The translations under genes and the position numbers were made by a program. Source: WRAI01 sp031549605 (GTDB lineage Bacteria > Bacillota > Clostridia > Oscillospirales > UBA929). Taken from it: DNA of 32,536 nt. The stretch lies in the NCBI GenBank assembly GCA_031549605.1, contig JAVBPM010000088.1, forward strand, positions 1 to 32,536, in the 5' to 3' direction. Position 1 is the stretch's first letter. The number at the start of each line of letters is the position of its first letter. The notes below the pieces were generated by a model that worked only from the letters and a program-made list of their open reading frames with translations, was not told the origin of the DNA and ran no database searches. Below are positions 6,376-14,370 of the stretch, piece after piece.

Positions 6376-6402
6376 AATCCCCGGCAGAGCCGGGGATTTT
6401 TT
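6376..6402 (+). terminator. Intrinsic terminator of dinB (second copy of the GC-rich hairpin)
   Basis: TCCCCGGC-AGA-GCCGGGGA hairpin followed directly by a run of seven T. The hairpin core is identical to that at 6147-6163, so the repeat copy A is bracketed by two equal hairpins. Confidence 0.88.
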
Positions 6403-6797
6403 TATGTAGGAGGGGTATCAAACGGGCGGTGCAGGGCGGCGAGAAATTGCTCGGCGGTGACGTGCCGGTCGGTGCTGTGGATGCAGGTGTATATCTCGGC
6501 GCCGGGGGTGGGCGCATCGGGCAGTTGGTAGCAGTCAATGGTGCGGAAAAACTGCCAGCGCACCAGCTGGTTGTAGGCGTTGCGGTAGGTGTGTTCGACG
6601 CCGCGCGCCTTGCGCTCGGCCATCTTGCAGGCCTGGTCGTAGGACTGGGCGCGGACAAGCAGAATGGCCTCCTCAAAGAACTGCGTAACACCACTGTTGT
6701 AGAATTCGTCGATGAGCCAAGGGTCGGGCAGACCCTCGGTAATCATCTTACGAATGATACGGACGCTGTAATAGTGCCAGCTTGTATTGGGTAGCAC
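6402..6797 (-). CDS. DUF4288 domain protein
   Basis: Small 131-aa soluble protein whose central part (HYYSVRIIRKMI ... QFFEEAILLVRAQSYDQACKMAERKA) resembles the DUF4288 family, of unknown function. The start is GTG at 6797, with AAGGCGG on the minus strand about 8 nt upstream; the next ATG would remove the first conserved strand. It lies 60 nt downstream of the hybrid histidine kinase on the same strand and has no clear promoter of its own, so co-transcription is likely. Convergent with dinB; the hairpins between them can serve both directions. The family assignment is from memory of the motif and is moderately sure. Confidence 0.65.
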   Translation of the reverse strand: MLPNTSWHYYSVRIIRKMITEGLPDPWLIDEFYNSGVTQFFEEAILLVRAQSYDQACKMAERKARGVEHTYRNAYNQLVRWQFFRTIDCYQLPDAPTPGAEIYTCIHSTDRHVTAEQFLAALHRPFDTPPT

Positions 6798-6857
6798 CTC
6801 GTCACCGCCTTATGCATGTTCAGCTGTCGGCCGATTGCTGCGGAGGTGTCACTATGG

Positions 6858-9800
6858 CTATTTGTCCTCCTTGCCCTTGAGGTGTTTGGCAATCTTGCTC
6901 AGCAGCTCCTGTACGTCGATGGGTTTACCGATGTGGTCGTTCATGCCGGCGGCCTTGCAGCTGTCAACGTCCTCTTTGAAAGCGTTGGCGGTCATGGCTA
7001 CGATGGGCAGTGTTTTGGCGGCCGGCGCGTTGAGTGCGCGAATTTTGCGGGTGGCTTCGAGTCCGTCCATCAGCGGCATTTGAATGTCCATCAGCACCAT
7101 GTCGTAGGCGTTGGGGTGGGCGGCGATGCGCTGATAGGCCTCGGCGCCGTTTTCGGCGCAGTCGATGGTCAGCTTGGTGTCCTCGAGCAGGGTCAGCGCG
7201 ATTTCGCGGTTGATTTCAATGTCCTCGGCCAGCAGCAACCGGCATTTGCTGAAGGTCAGCTGGCGGTCGGACGGCTCCTCCTTGGTGCATAGCAGCGACG
7301 GGTCGATGACCAGCTCGTTGATGCTGTTGATGATGGCCGATTGGAACAGCGGTTTTTGGATAAAACGGTTGATGCCGGCCTCGCGCGCCTCGTTTTCGAT
7401 GCGCGCCCACTCGGTGATGGAAATCATGATGATGTTGACGCTGTTGTTGAGCATCTTGCGGATTTTGCGCGTTGTTTCGATGCCGTCCATGTCCTCCATC
7501 AGGTAGTCGATGAAGATGAGGTCGTAGCGGTCGTCGTCGTCAATCGCCTGCTGCACCAGCTCGACGGCCTCAATGCCGCTCGACGCGCAGTCGAAGTTGA
7601 TTTGACAGCGGTCAAAGAGGCGCTGGAAGTACTCGAGCACCTCGGGTGCGTCGTCGACAACGAGAATGCGCAGACCGGCATAGAGCGACAGGTCGTAGGC
7701 GATGCGGTTGGACTGGTTGAGCACCTTGAGCTCGACGGTGAAGTGAAAGGTGCTGCCGACGCCCAGCTTGCTGGACACGCCGATGTGACCGCCCATCATC
7801 TCGATGATGCGTTTGCTGATGGCCAGCCCCAGGCCCGTGCCGCCGTATTTCTTAGTGGTGTTGGCCTCGGCCTGCGTGAACGAGGTGAACAGCTTGTCGA
7901 TTTGGTCCTGCTTGATGCCGATGCCGTTGTCGACGATTTCAACCGACAGCGTGCACTTCTGCGGGTCGGGGTTGTCGTGCTGCCCGACGTTGAGCCGGAT
8001 GGTGCCGTAGTCGGGGGTGAATTTAATGGCGTTGGACAGCAGGTTGGTGATGACCTGTGTCAGGCGCAGCTCGTCGCCGCTGACGTCGTGCGGCACCTCG
8101 GGGTCGATGCTGACCAGCAGGTTGATGTGCTTTTCCTCGGCCTTGATGCTGATGACGTTGACAATGTTTTCCAGCGCTTTTTCGAGATTGAACGCCTCGG
8201 AAATGAGAATTAGCTTGTTGGCCTCGATTTTGGACATATCCAAAATATCGTTGAGCAGAGCCAACAGGTGCTTGGAGGCGCTGTCTATCTTGGTGAGGCA
8301 ATAGTGTTTTTTCTCAATGTCGTTGCTGCTCTGGCCAATCTTGGTCATGCCGATGATGGCGTTCATGGGTGTGCGGATTTCGTGGCTCATGCGCGACAGG
8401 AACTCGCTTTTGGCCATGCTGGCCTCCTCGGCGGCCAGTGTGGCGGCTTGCAGCTTGCTCTCGTATTCGCGGCGCTCGGTGACGTCGTCGTAGACGGTCA
8501 GCAAAATGAGCGGCTGCTGGTTTTCGTCGCGGATGATGATTTGACTGATGGACAGCCAGACGCTTTGGCCGTTCAGCGACGGGAAGAACTGCTCGTGATA
8601 CATGAGGTTGGTGCCGCTTTCCAGCGTCTGTTTTTCAATGTCGGTCAGGGCTTTGGCGGCGGCGCTGTTAAGCAGCTGCGTTGTCTTTTTGCCGATGATT
8701 TCACTGGCGCTGCTGAGGTTGAGGTCGCTGGTAAACACGCGGTTACAGCCCATGAAGATGCCGTTCATGTCCTTCCAGTAGATGCCGCAAGGCGTGCTGT
8801 CGATGACGTCGTGCAGCATACCCTCGGCCTCGCGTATCTTTTGCTCGCTGGCGATGGTCTGACTGATATCACGGATGATGGTAGCCACGCCCAGCGGATG
8901 GTGGTGGCTGTCGTATACGGGGAATATGGTCTGTTCGATGTCAATCACGCTGCCGTCGCGGCGGATGAGGTCGCCGCGGCCGACCCAGCGCTCGTCGCGC
9001 AGCGCGGTAGGGATGCCTTCGGTGAGTACGCGCTGCGAGTATTCGTGGCTGTGCACGTTTTCAATGGGCAGGTCGTCAAAGTCAATAGCGCCCTCGTAGC
9101 CCACCATGCGGTAAGCGCCGGGGTTGTTGTAGATAATGCGGCCGGTGGTGTCGGCAACCGCGACATAGTCCTGCGAGCTCTCCAGAATCGCGGCCTGATA
9201 GCTGTTGCGCGTTTCCAGTTCCTTGTGGGCCGACAAGTCCTTTAAGATGGTGGCATAGGCAAAGACCTCGCCCTGCGCGTTGCGGACGCCAAACACGGTC
9301 TGTTCGACCGGAATCATCCCGGTTGTAGTCTTAAACGCCGTTTCACCCGACCATTCCGCGCCGGTGCGCGCGAGGGGAAACGCCTCTTGGCGCAACATTT
9401 GGTAGGTGTCGTCGCCCTGTAAATCGGCGATGGTCATCTGCATAATTTCGTCGCGGCTGTGGCCGATTTTTTCGCATAGCGCGTCGTTGACGAGTATCAG
9501 CTTGCCGTCGGGCAGCGCGGCGGCCATCATGGTTTGCGACGAGTTGATGAAGGCGCTGTGCACCGACATCCAGTCGTCGGAGTTAAAGGTTTTGCGGCGC
9601 GTCAATTCGGCGGCCGTGACATCAACCATGATGACAAGGCGCGCCTGCGAGCCGTCGGCCATGTCGGTCAGACAGAGATAGGCGTCGTAGTAGCGGTTGG
9701 TCGGCTCATAATGAACGCAGTTGATAATCAAAAAGGTCTCAGAGGCGGCCAGCAGCGCGCTGTGCTTTTCACCCTCGGCGCGCGCGATGCTGTTGACCAG

Positions 9801-9968
9801 TGCGTCAAAGCAGCGCTGGCCGATGAGCTCGCCCAGTGCCTTGATGCAGGTTTCGTTTTGATAGACCACCTGGTAGCCGTCCAGCGTGGTTATCATCATG
9901 GGGACGCGTAGTGCATTGAACACGGAAAGTCTGGCGTTTGCCAATGCCTGCATATCTTGACTGCTCAT
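6858..9968 (-). CDS. Hybrid sensor histidine kinase with four PAS domains and two receiver domains
   Basis: Signalling kinase of 1036 aa. Order: four PAS-like domains (about 15-120, 135-245, 255-370, 380-495), a short coiled linker, HisKA with the H-box SEFLSRMSHEIRTP (phospho-His H529), HATPase_c with VDNGIGI and GTGLGL, then REC1 (phospho-Asp D821 in IFIDYLMEDMDG) and REC2 (D961 in VLMDIQMPLMDG). No signal peptide or membrane helix is seen, so it should sense a cytoplasmic signal. No Hpt domain is present, so an outside phosphotransfer partner, or a purely internal relay, is implied. The ATG at 9974 touches GGAGG (9975-9979); ATG 9968, 6 nt from it, is the better start. The promoter has a TATAAT -10 at 10004-9999. 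Ligand and output are unknown. Confidence 0.93.
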   Translation of the reverse strand: MSSQDMQALANARLSVFNALRVPMMITTLDGYQVVYQNETCIKALGELIGQRCFDALVNSIARAEGEKHSALLAASETFLIINCVHYEPTNRYYDAYLCLTDMADGSQARLVIMVDVTAAELTRRKTFNSDDWMSVHSAFINSSQTMMAAALPDGKLILVNDALCEKIGHSRDEIMQMTIADLQGDDTYQMLRQEAFPLARTGAEWSGETAFKTTTGMIPVEQTVFGVRNAQGEVFAYATILKDLSAHKELETRNSYQAAILESSQDYVAVADTTGRIIYNNPGAYRMVGYEGAIDFDDLPIENVHSHEYSQRVLTEGIPTALRDERWVGRGDLIRRDGSVIDIEQTIFPVYDSHHHPLGVATIIRDISQTIASEQKIREAEGMLHDVIDSTPCGIYWKDMNGIFMGCNRVFTSDLNLSSASEIIGKKTTQLLNSAAAKALTDIEKQTLESGTNLMYHEQFFPSLNGQSVWLSISQIIIRDENQQPLILLTVYDDVTERREYESKLQAATLAAEEASMAKSEFLSRMSHEIRTPMNAIIGMTKIGQSSNDIEKKHYCLTKIDSASKHLLALLNDILDMSKIEANKLILISEAFNLEKALENIVNVISIKAEEKHINLLVSIDPEVPHDVSGDELRLTQVITNLLSNAIKFTPDYGTIRLNVGQHDNPDPQKCTLSVEIVDNGIGIKQDQIDKLFTSFTQAEANTTKKYGGTGLGLAISKRIIEMMGGHIGVSSKLGVGSTFHFTVELKVLNQSNRIAYDLSLYAGLRILVVDDAPEVLEYFQRLFDRCQINFDCASSGIEAVELVQQAIDDDDRYDLIFIDYLMEDMDGIETTRKIRKMLNNSVNIIMISITEWARIENEAREAGINRFIQKPLFQSAIINSINELVIDPSLLCTKEEPSDRQLTFSKCRLLLAEDIEINREIALTLLEDTKLTIDCAENGAEAYQRIAAHPNAYDMVLMDIQMPLMDGLEATRKIRALNAPAAKTLPIVAMTANAFKEDVDSCKAAGMNDHIGKPIDVQELLSKIAKHLKGKEDK

Positions 9969-9998
9969 GCTCATCCTCCGTCAATTCGGATTTAGATG

Positions 9999-10004
9999 AT
10001 TATA
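9999..10004 (-). promoter_or_regulatory. -10 element of the hybrid kinase gene
   Basis: Perfect TATAAT on the minus strand, 31 nt upstream of the ATG at 9968. No good -35 hexamer sits 16-18 nt further upstream (TTGTTT is at a short spacing), so the promoter may need an activator. Confidence 0.55.
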
Positions 10005-10076
10005 ACACAGCTTGTATCAAAACAACAGCTTTTTTGCGCATTGCGAAAATAAAATGGCCGACGCGGCAAATTGCCC

Positions 10077-10105
10077 TTTACATAAGCTGTCATATTCGGT
10101 AGAAT
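10077..10105 (+). promoter_or_regulatory. SigA-type promoter of the Lpd-like/GH31/DUF4364 operon
   Basis: TTTACA (10077-10082), 17-nt spacer, TAGAAT (10100-10105). The transcript start is expected near 10112, giving a leader of about 90 nt before the ATG at 10204. Divergent from the hybrid kinase promoter. Confidence 0.78.
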
Positions 10106-10203
10106 AGGGTAGTTTATTATAGGCTCGCGGTGCTGCCGGATGGCTTGGCAGGCTTCGCGGGACTTTGACACGGGCAAAAGACGAGTTTTCGGGGGGAAGT
10201 GCC

Positions 10204-11571
10204 ATGCTCTACGATTTGGCGGTCGTCGGTGGCGGCGCGGCTGGCTGCAAGGCAGCAGAAGCGGCGGCCTCGGCGGGCCTTTCTACCATCATTTTGGAAA
10301 AAGCTCAACTGGGCGGAAATACCTTCCGCGCCGGTTCTACCCCTATGGGGTTGTTGTTGCGCGAGCTGACGCTGTTTCAGGCGCGCGCGCTGGACAAAGC
10401 CACGGTGTTTCCGCTGGCGGAAATGACCAGCCGTGTGCAGAAGCAGCTGGAGGTGCAGCGTCGCCGTCAGCAGCAGACGCTGGCCGAGCTGGGCGTTGAG
10501 GCCCAGACGGCGGCCATCAGCTTCGGCACGCCGACGGCCGACAGCTTTACGCTGCTGGGTCAGGAGCTGCGCGTGCAGGCCAAGAACGTGCTGCTGGCCA
10601 CCGGCTCGCTGCCGGCCATTGCCCATCTGCCGTCGGCCATGAACGCCATTGAATACGGCACGCTGCTGACAAGCGGCCAGCCGCTGTTGCAGGGCAATTT
10701 GCCCGAGAGTATTTTGATTGTCGGCTCGAATATGCCGTCGCTGCAGTGGGCGGCGATTTTGAGCGCGTCGGGCTGCAAGGTAACGCTGCTGGACAGCCGA
10801 TTTTCCTGCTATGACACCTTTGGCAAGGAGACGTCGACACGCATGATTGCCCATCTGCGCGACATGGGCGTGCGCTTTTTGGTGCCGGCCAAGCTGGCCG
10901 ATGTCGGCTTTGGCTATGCAGTGCTGGAGATGCCCGACGGCACGGTGCGCTTTGGTTGCGAACGGGTACTGTTCTGCCGCTATCGGCTACCCGTGACGCG
11001 CGGCATGGGGCTGGCAACCATCGGTTTGCGCCGCATGGAGGGTGCTGTGATTACCGACGATCGCTGCCGCGCCTCGCTGCCCTCGGTTTACGCGGCCGGC
11101 GACTGCAACGGCAAAACCTATACCGTACAGGCGGCCTACCGCGAGGCCGAGACGGCGGTGGCCAACATCTGCGGTATTCCCGCCGTCATGCGCTACAACG
11201 CCGTGCCCTACTTTATGGAGGCGCTGGGCGAGGTGGCCAGTGTCGGTATGACAACCGACGTGGCGGCCAAAAACGGCATTAAAACCAAGACGGCGTCGTT
11301 GCCGCTGCCCTATGCCGACGCGCGGCGCTATGAGGACGAAGGGCACGTTACGCTGGTGCAGGATGACAAAACGGGCGCGCTGATTGGTGCGCACTTGATG
11401 GGCGACGGTGCCTGCCACGCTGTGCGGTTGCTGACAACAGCCATTGAGGCGGCTATGGACCCCTTGACGGCACGGCGCTACATTACGCCGGACAATCTGG
11501 CGACCGAGACGGTGCGCAGCGTGCTGCTGATGCTGACAAAAGAAGAGGGTGGTCTTTATGCTGCAAATTGA
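10204..11571 (+). CDS. Dihydrolipoamide dehydrogenase-like flavoprotein lacking the redox disulfide
   Basis: 455-aa protein of the class I pyridine nucleotide-disulfide oxidoreductase fold. An N-terminal FAD-binding loop (VVGGGAAG, 7-14), a second nucleotide-binding region (ILIVGSNMPSLQWAAIL), a second FAD motif (VYAAGDCNG) and a C-terminal dimerisation domain are visible. In family members GGxCxxxGCxP carries the redox cysteine pair; here it reads GGNTFRAGSTP, with T40 and S45 in the cysteine places. The C-terminal His-Glu pair is also not evident (ITPDNLATE). The usual lipoamide or glutathione disulfide chemistry is therefore not expected; it may be an FAD/NAD(P)H oxidoreductase of other type. 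ATG 10204 follows GGGGGGAAG; TTG 10165 lacks a good site. It overlaps the GH31 gene by 14 nt. Confidence 0.85.
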   Translation: MLYDLAVVGGGAAGCKAAEAAASAGLSTIILEKAQLGGNTFRAGSTPMGLLLRELTLFQARALDKATVFPLAEMTSRVQKQLEVQRRRQQQTLAELGVEAQTAAISFGTPTADSFTLLGQELRVQAKNVLLATGSLPAIAHLPSAMNAIEYGTLLTSGQPLLQGNLPESILIVGSNMPSLQWAAILSASGCKVTLLDSRFSCYDTFGKETSTRMIAHLRDMGVRFLVPAKLADVGFGYAVLEMPDGTVRFGCERVLFCRYRLPVTRGMGLATIGLRRMEGAVITDDRCRASLPSVYAAGDCNGKTYTVQAAYREAETAVANICGIPAVMRYNAVPYFMEALGEVASVGMTTDVAAKNGIKTKTASLPLPYADARRYEDEGHVTLVQDDKTGALIGAHLMGDGACHAVRLLTTAIEAAMDPLTARRYITPDNLATETVRSVLLMLTKEEGGLYAAN

Positions 11572-13525
11572 GTGCAACGGTGACGCGATACGCGTGCTGC
11601 ACAACGACAAACTGGTTATTGCCCACGACCGCACGACGCCTTTTGTGTCGGTGGGCGAGGGTTCGTATAAATTTCGCTCGTTCAGCGATGGCTGGCAGAT
11701 GAAGGGGCTGGTCAAGCACAAGTCAGAGCTGCCCTACGGACACTACGACAAAGCACGCAAGACGCTGCGCTTTCACAACGGCGACTTCAGCGTTACGTTT
11801 AGCATGGAGGAGACCGAGGACGGTGTGCTGCTGCGTGTGCAACGCGCCAGCAACAAAATCAACCGCTATTGGTTTACCTTTCCCTGCCGGTCGGGCACGG
11901 CGGTGTACGGCGGTGGTGCGCAGTACCGCTCGATGAACCTGCGCGGCCGCAAGATTAAGCTGTGGCAACGCGAGGAGCGGTTTAGCCGCGGTGTATTGCC
12001 TGAGATTGACCTGTCGGGCGACCGCGAGCCGAGCGGCTTTCCGCAGGCGACGTTTCTCACCGATGACAACACCTATGTCCACGTTGACCACGCCGGCTAT
12101 GCCGCGCTGGACTTTACGGCCACGCACCGCATGACCGTTGAGACGTGGGATGCGCCCAAAGGGCTGCTGGTCGGCGGTGTTGAGACGCCGCAGCAGGCGG
12201 TTAAGCATCTGTCGCACGCGCTGGGTCGTCAGCCGTTATTGCCGCAGTGGGCGTATGACGGCGCGTGGATGGACATTGGCGGCGGCTTGCAGAGCATGCT
12301 GACGCAGCTGGAAAAAGCGGTGGGCGCCAAGGCGGTCATCAACACGCTGTGCATTCGCGACTGGACGGGTCTGCGCGAGGACACCGACAGGCAGGTGCCC
12401 TTTTACGATTGGGTTTGGAACCAAGAGATGTATCCGCGCCTGCCTGAGATGATTCATCAGTTTACCGTGCAGGGCATTCGCACGATGGCGTATATCAACC
12501 CGCACTTTTCCATTGAGGGTCGGCTCTTTTCCGAGGCGTCACTCAAGGGCTATCTGCTGAGAAAGACCGAGGGCGGCGTGGCTATTCACGACATGGGCGG
12601 CTTCATGGCGGGCCATCTCGACCTGACCAATCCCGAGGCGGTCAAGTGGTTTAAGCACATTATCAAGGCCAACATTCTGGATATGGGCTTTTCCGGCTAC
12701 ATTGCCGATTTGAGCGGCTTTTTGCCGCCGCACGTGGTGCTGCATTCGCGTCAGGACCCGGTCGAGGTGCACAACCAGTGGCCGCTGCTGTGGGCCAAGC
12801 TCAACCGCGAGGCGGTGCGCGAGGCCGGCCGCGGGCAGGATGTTGTCTTTTACACGCACGCCGGTACCGGCGGCGTTAGCCGCGAGAGCATGCTGGTTGA
12901 GACGGGCGAGCATTCGATTAGCTGGAGCCGACACGACGGCTTGCCGTCGGCACTGACGGGAGCCTTATCGCTGGGCTACTCGGGCGTCGGCGTGTCGCAC
13001 GCGCCGATTGGCGGCACGCACTCGCTGATGTCAACGCGCTCGAAGGAATTGATGATTCGGTGGTGTGAGTACGCCGCCTTTACGCCGGTCATGCGCTTTA
13101 CGCGCATTGAGGGCAAGCACTGGGAGTTTGGCTCCGACGTCGAGACGGGCGAGCTGTTGGCGCGGCTGACACGTGTGCATCAGCACATTGCGCCCTATAT
13201 GCGCTCGCTGCTGCGCGAGTCGGCGGCCTACGGTCTGCCGGTGATGCGGTCGCTGCAATTCTGTTATCCCGACGAGAAGAAGCTGTTGAAAAACAAGGAC
13301 GCCTATATGCTGGGCAGTGAATTGTTTGTTGCGCCGGTCATGCAGACCAAGACCACCAAGCGCAAGCTGTTTTTGCCGCAGGGCAACTGGGTGCATGTCT
13401 GGACGGGGCAGGAGTATGTCGGCGGCGAGACCGAGGTGCGCACGCCGCTGGGCCAGCCGCCGGTCTTTGCCAACGCCAACGGCGACTATATGCGCGTGTT
13501 CAGCGGCTTGAGCCACATTGACTGA
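11558..13525 (+). CDS. Glycoside hydrolase family 31 protein, YihQ-like clade
   Basis: 655-aa alpha-glycosidase-type enzyme without signal peptide, so intracellular. It aligns without gaps over the catalytic region with E. coli sulfoquinovosidase YihQ as I recall it. The nucleophile Asp is D384 in GYIADLSGFLP (YihQ D405). The acid/base position, 67 residues later in both, is E451 in place of Asp (VETGEHSISW). The sulfonate-binding Arg301/Trp304 positions are V280 and Y283, so sulfoquinovose is an unlikely substrate. The C-terminal part (SRSKELMIRWCEYAAFTPVMR, LPQGNWVHVWTG) is typical GH31. ATG 11558 is used, with GAGGG upstream; GTG 11549 is poorer. It overlaps the Lpd-like gene. The substrate is unknown, and an altered or lost activity is possible. 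Confidence 0.85.
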   Translation: MLQIECNGDAIRVLHNDKLVIAHDRTTPFVSVGEGSYKFRSFSDGWQMKGLVKHKSELPYGHYDKARKTLRFHNGDFSVTFSMEETEDGVLLRVQRASNKINRYWFTFPCRSGTAVYGGGAQYRSMNLRGRKIKLWQREERFSRGVLPEIDLSGDREPSGFPQATFLTDDNTYVHVDHAGYAALDFTATHRMTVETWDAPKGLLVGGVETPQQAVKHLSHALGRQPLLPQWAYDGAWMDIGGGLQSMLTQLEKAVGAKAVINTLCIRDWTGLREDTDRQVPFYDWVWNQEMYPRLPEMIHQFTVQGIRTMAYINPHFSIEGRLFSEASLKGYLLRKTEGGVAIHDMGGFMAGHLDLTNPEAVKWFKHIIKANILDMGFSGYIADLSGFLPPHVVLHSRQDPVEVHNQWPLLWAKLNREAVREAGRGQDVVFYTHAGTGGVSRESMLVETGEHSISWSRHDGLPSALTGALSLGYSGVGVSHAPIGGTHSLMSTRSKELMIRWCEYAAFTPVMRFTRIEGKHWEFGSDVETGELLARLTRVHQHIAPYMRSLLRESAAYGLPVMRSLQFCYPDEKKLLKNKDAYMLGSELFVAPVMQTKTTKRKLFLPQGNWVHVWTGQEYVGGETEVRTPLGQPPVFANANGDYMRVFSGLSHID

Positions 13526-13536
13526 GGAGTGATGGT

Positions 13537-14097
13537 ATGAGGCGGTTTGGGTTTTCCAGCGACGAGCTTTCGATGAAGATTTTAATTCTCTACGCGCTTG
13601 ACAAGCTGCTTGCCAACAACAGCAAGGCGGCGACGCACGACGAGCTGCAGCAGCTGGTGTTTCTTGACGACAACACCGACTACTTTATGTTTGCCGCGTC
13701 GTTGCGCGAGCTGGTGGATACCCAATACCTCATTTTCGAACGCGCCAACGACATTGATATGTTCAAAATCACCGACGCCGGGCGCAGCGCCGCCGAGACA
13801 ATGGCGGCCAAGCTGCCGGCCAGTCTGCGCGACGAGTGCGACACGCAGGTGGCGCGCATGTGCGACCGCAAGGCCATCAGCGCCGCGGTCAGCGCCACAG
13901 TGACCGAGCGCTCGCGCGAGTACGTGGTGCATTTGCAGCTGACCGACGGCGCGCTGCTGGTGTTTGACCTCAATCTCATGATGTCCAACGAGGCCAAGGC
14001 CAAAAAGCTGCTCAAGCTGTTCAAAGCCCAGCCGCACAAGGTGTATCAAAACGTGCGCCAGCTGCTGGACGAGATGACAACCAAGAGCGACGACTGA
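13537..14097 (+). CDS. DUF4364 family protein
   Basis: 186-aa protein resembling the DUF4364 family of Clostridia: an N-terminal winged-helix-like part (MKILILYALDKLL ... YLIFERANDIDMFKITDAGR) and a C-terminal alpha/beta part (YVVHLQLTDGALLVFDLNLMM). The winged helix suggests DNA binding, but the family function is not established. GAGGAG precedes the ATG at 13537, and the gene starts 11 nt after the GH31 stop, so it is third in the operon. No membrane segment is seen. Confidence 0.8.
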   Translation: MRRFGFSSDELSMKILILYALDKLLANNSKAATHDELQQLVFLDDNTDYFMFAASLRELVDTQYLIFERANDIDMFKITDAGRSAAETMAAKLPASLRDECDTQVARMCDRKAISAAVSATVTERSREYVVHLQLTDGALLVFDLNLMMSNEAKAKKLLKLFKAQPHKVYQNVRQLLDEMTTKSDD

Positions 14098-14104
14098 CTA
14101 CAAT

Positions 14105-14142
14105 AATAATAAAGACGGCTTTGGTGGTTCCAAAGCCGTCTT
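14105..14142 (-). terminator. Terminator between DUF4364 and ldh (serves ldh)
   Basis: A perfect 13-bp stem (14112-14124 with 14130-14142) and a 5-nt loop. On the minus strand it is followed by TTATTATTATT, so it ends the ldh transcript beyond repeat copy B. On the plus strand the T tract is lacking, but the stem may still act on the DUF4364 operon. Confidence 0.82.
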
Positions 14143-14143
14143 C

Positions 14144-14366
14144 GACTGTCAAAAAAGCACGCATCGTAAAACCGGCGTCAGAAAAGAGAGGAAACGGCGA
14201 CATAAGACTGCGTTTTGACTCTCGGCTAATGATTTGCGGCGCATCGACAAGGTCGATGCGCCGCAAAGGTTTTACTTGCTGCAGAAACGCTGTCCTGGCG
14301 TACCATCGTACGCCGACGGACAGCGTTTCTTTGCCTGCGCACTTCTTTGCCAGTCTGTCAGCGCGT
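14144..14366 (-). repeat. Structured intergenic repeat, copy B (3' of ldh)
   Basis: About 223 nt, second copy of the element at 6189-6373. It has the same core hairpin (arms 14284-14295 and 14318-14329; here the inner stem GGCGTAC/GTACGCC is fully paired) and the same long-range GTAAAACC (14166-14173) / GGTTTTAC (14268-14275) pair. Unlike copy A it holds an extra perfect 16-bp hairpin (14233-14248 with 14252-14267). It starts 4 nt after the ldh stop codon, in the sense direction of ldh, and ends 1 nt before the terminator stem. Confidence 0.85.
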
Positions 14367-14370
14367 GGCG

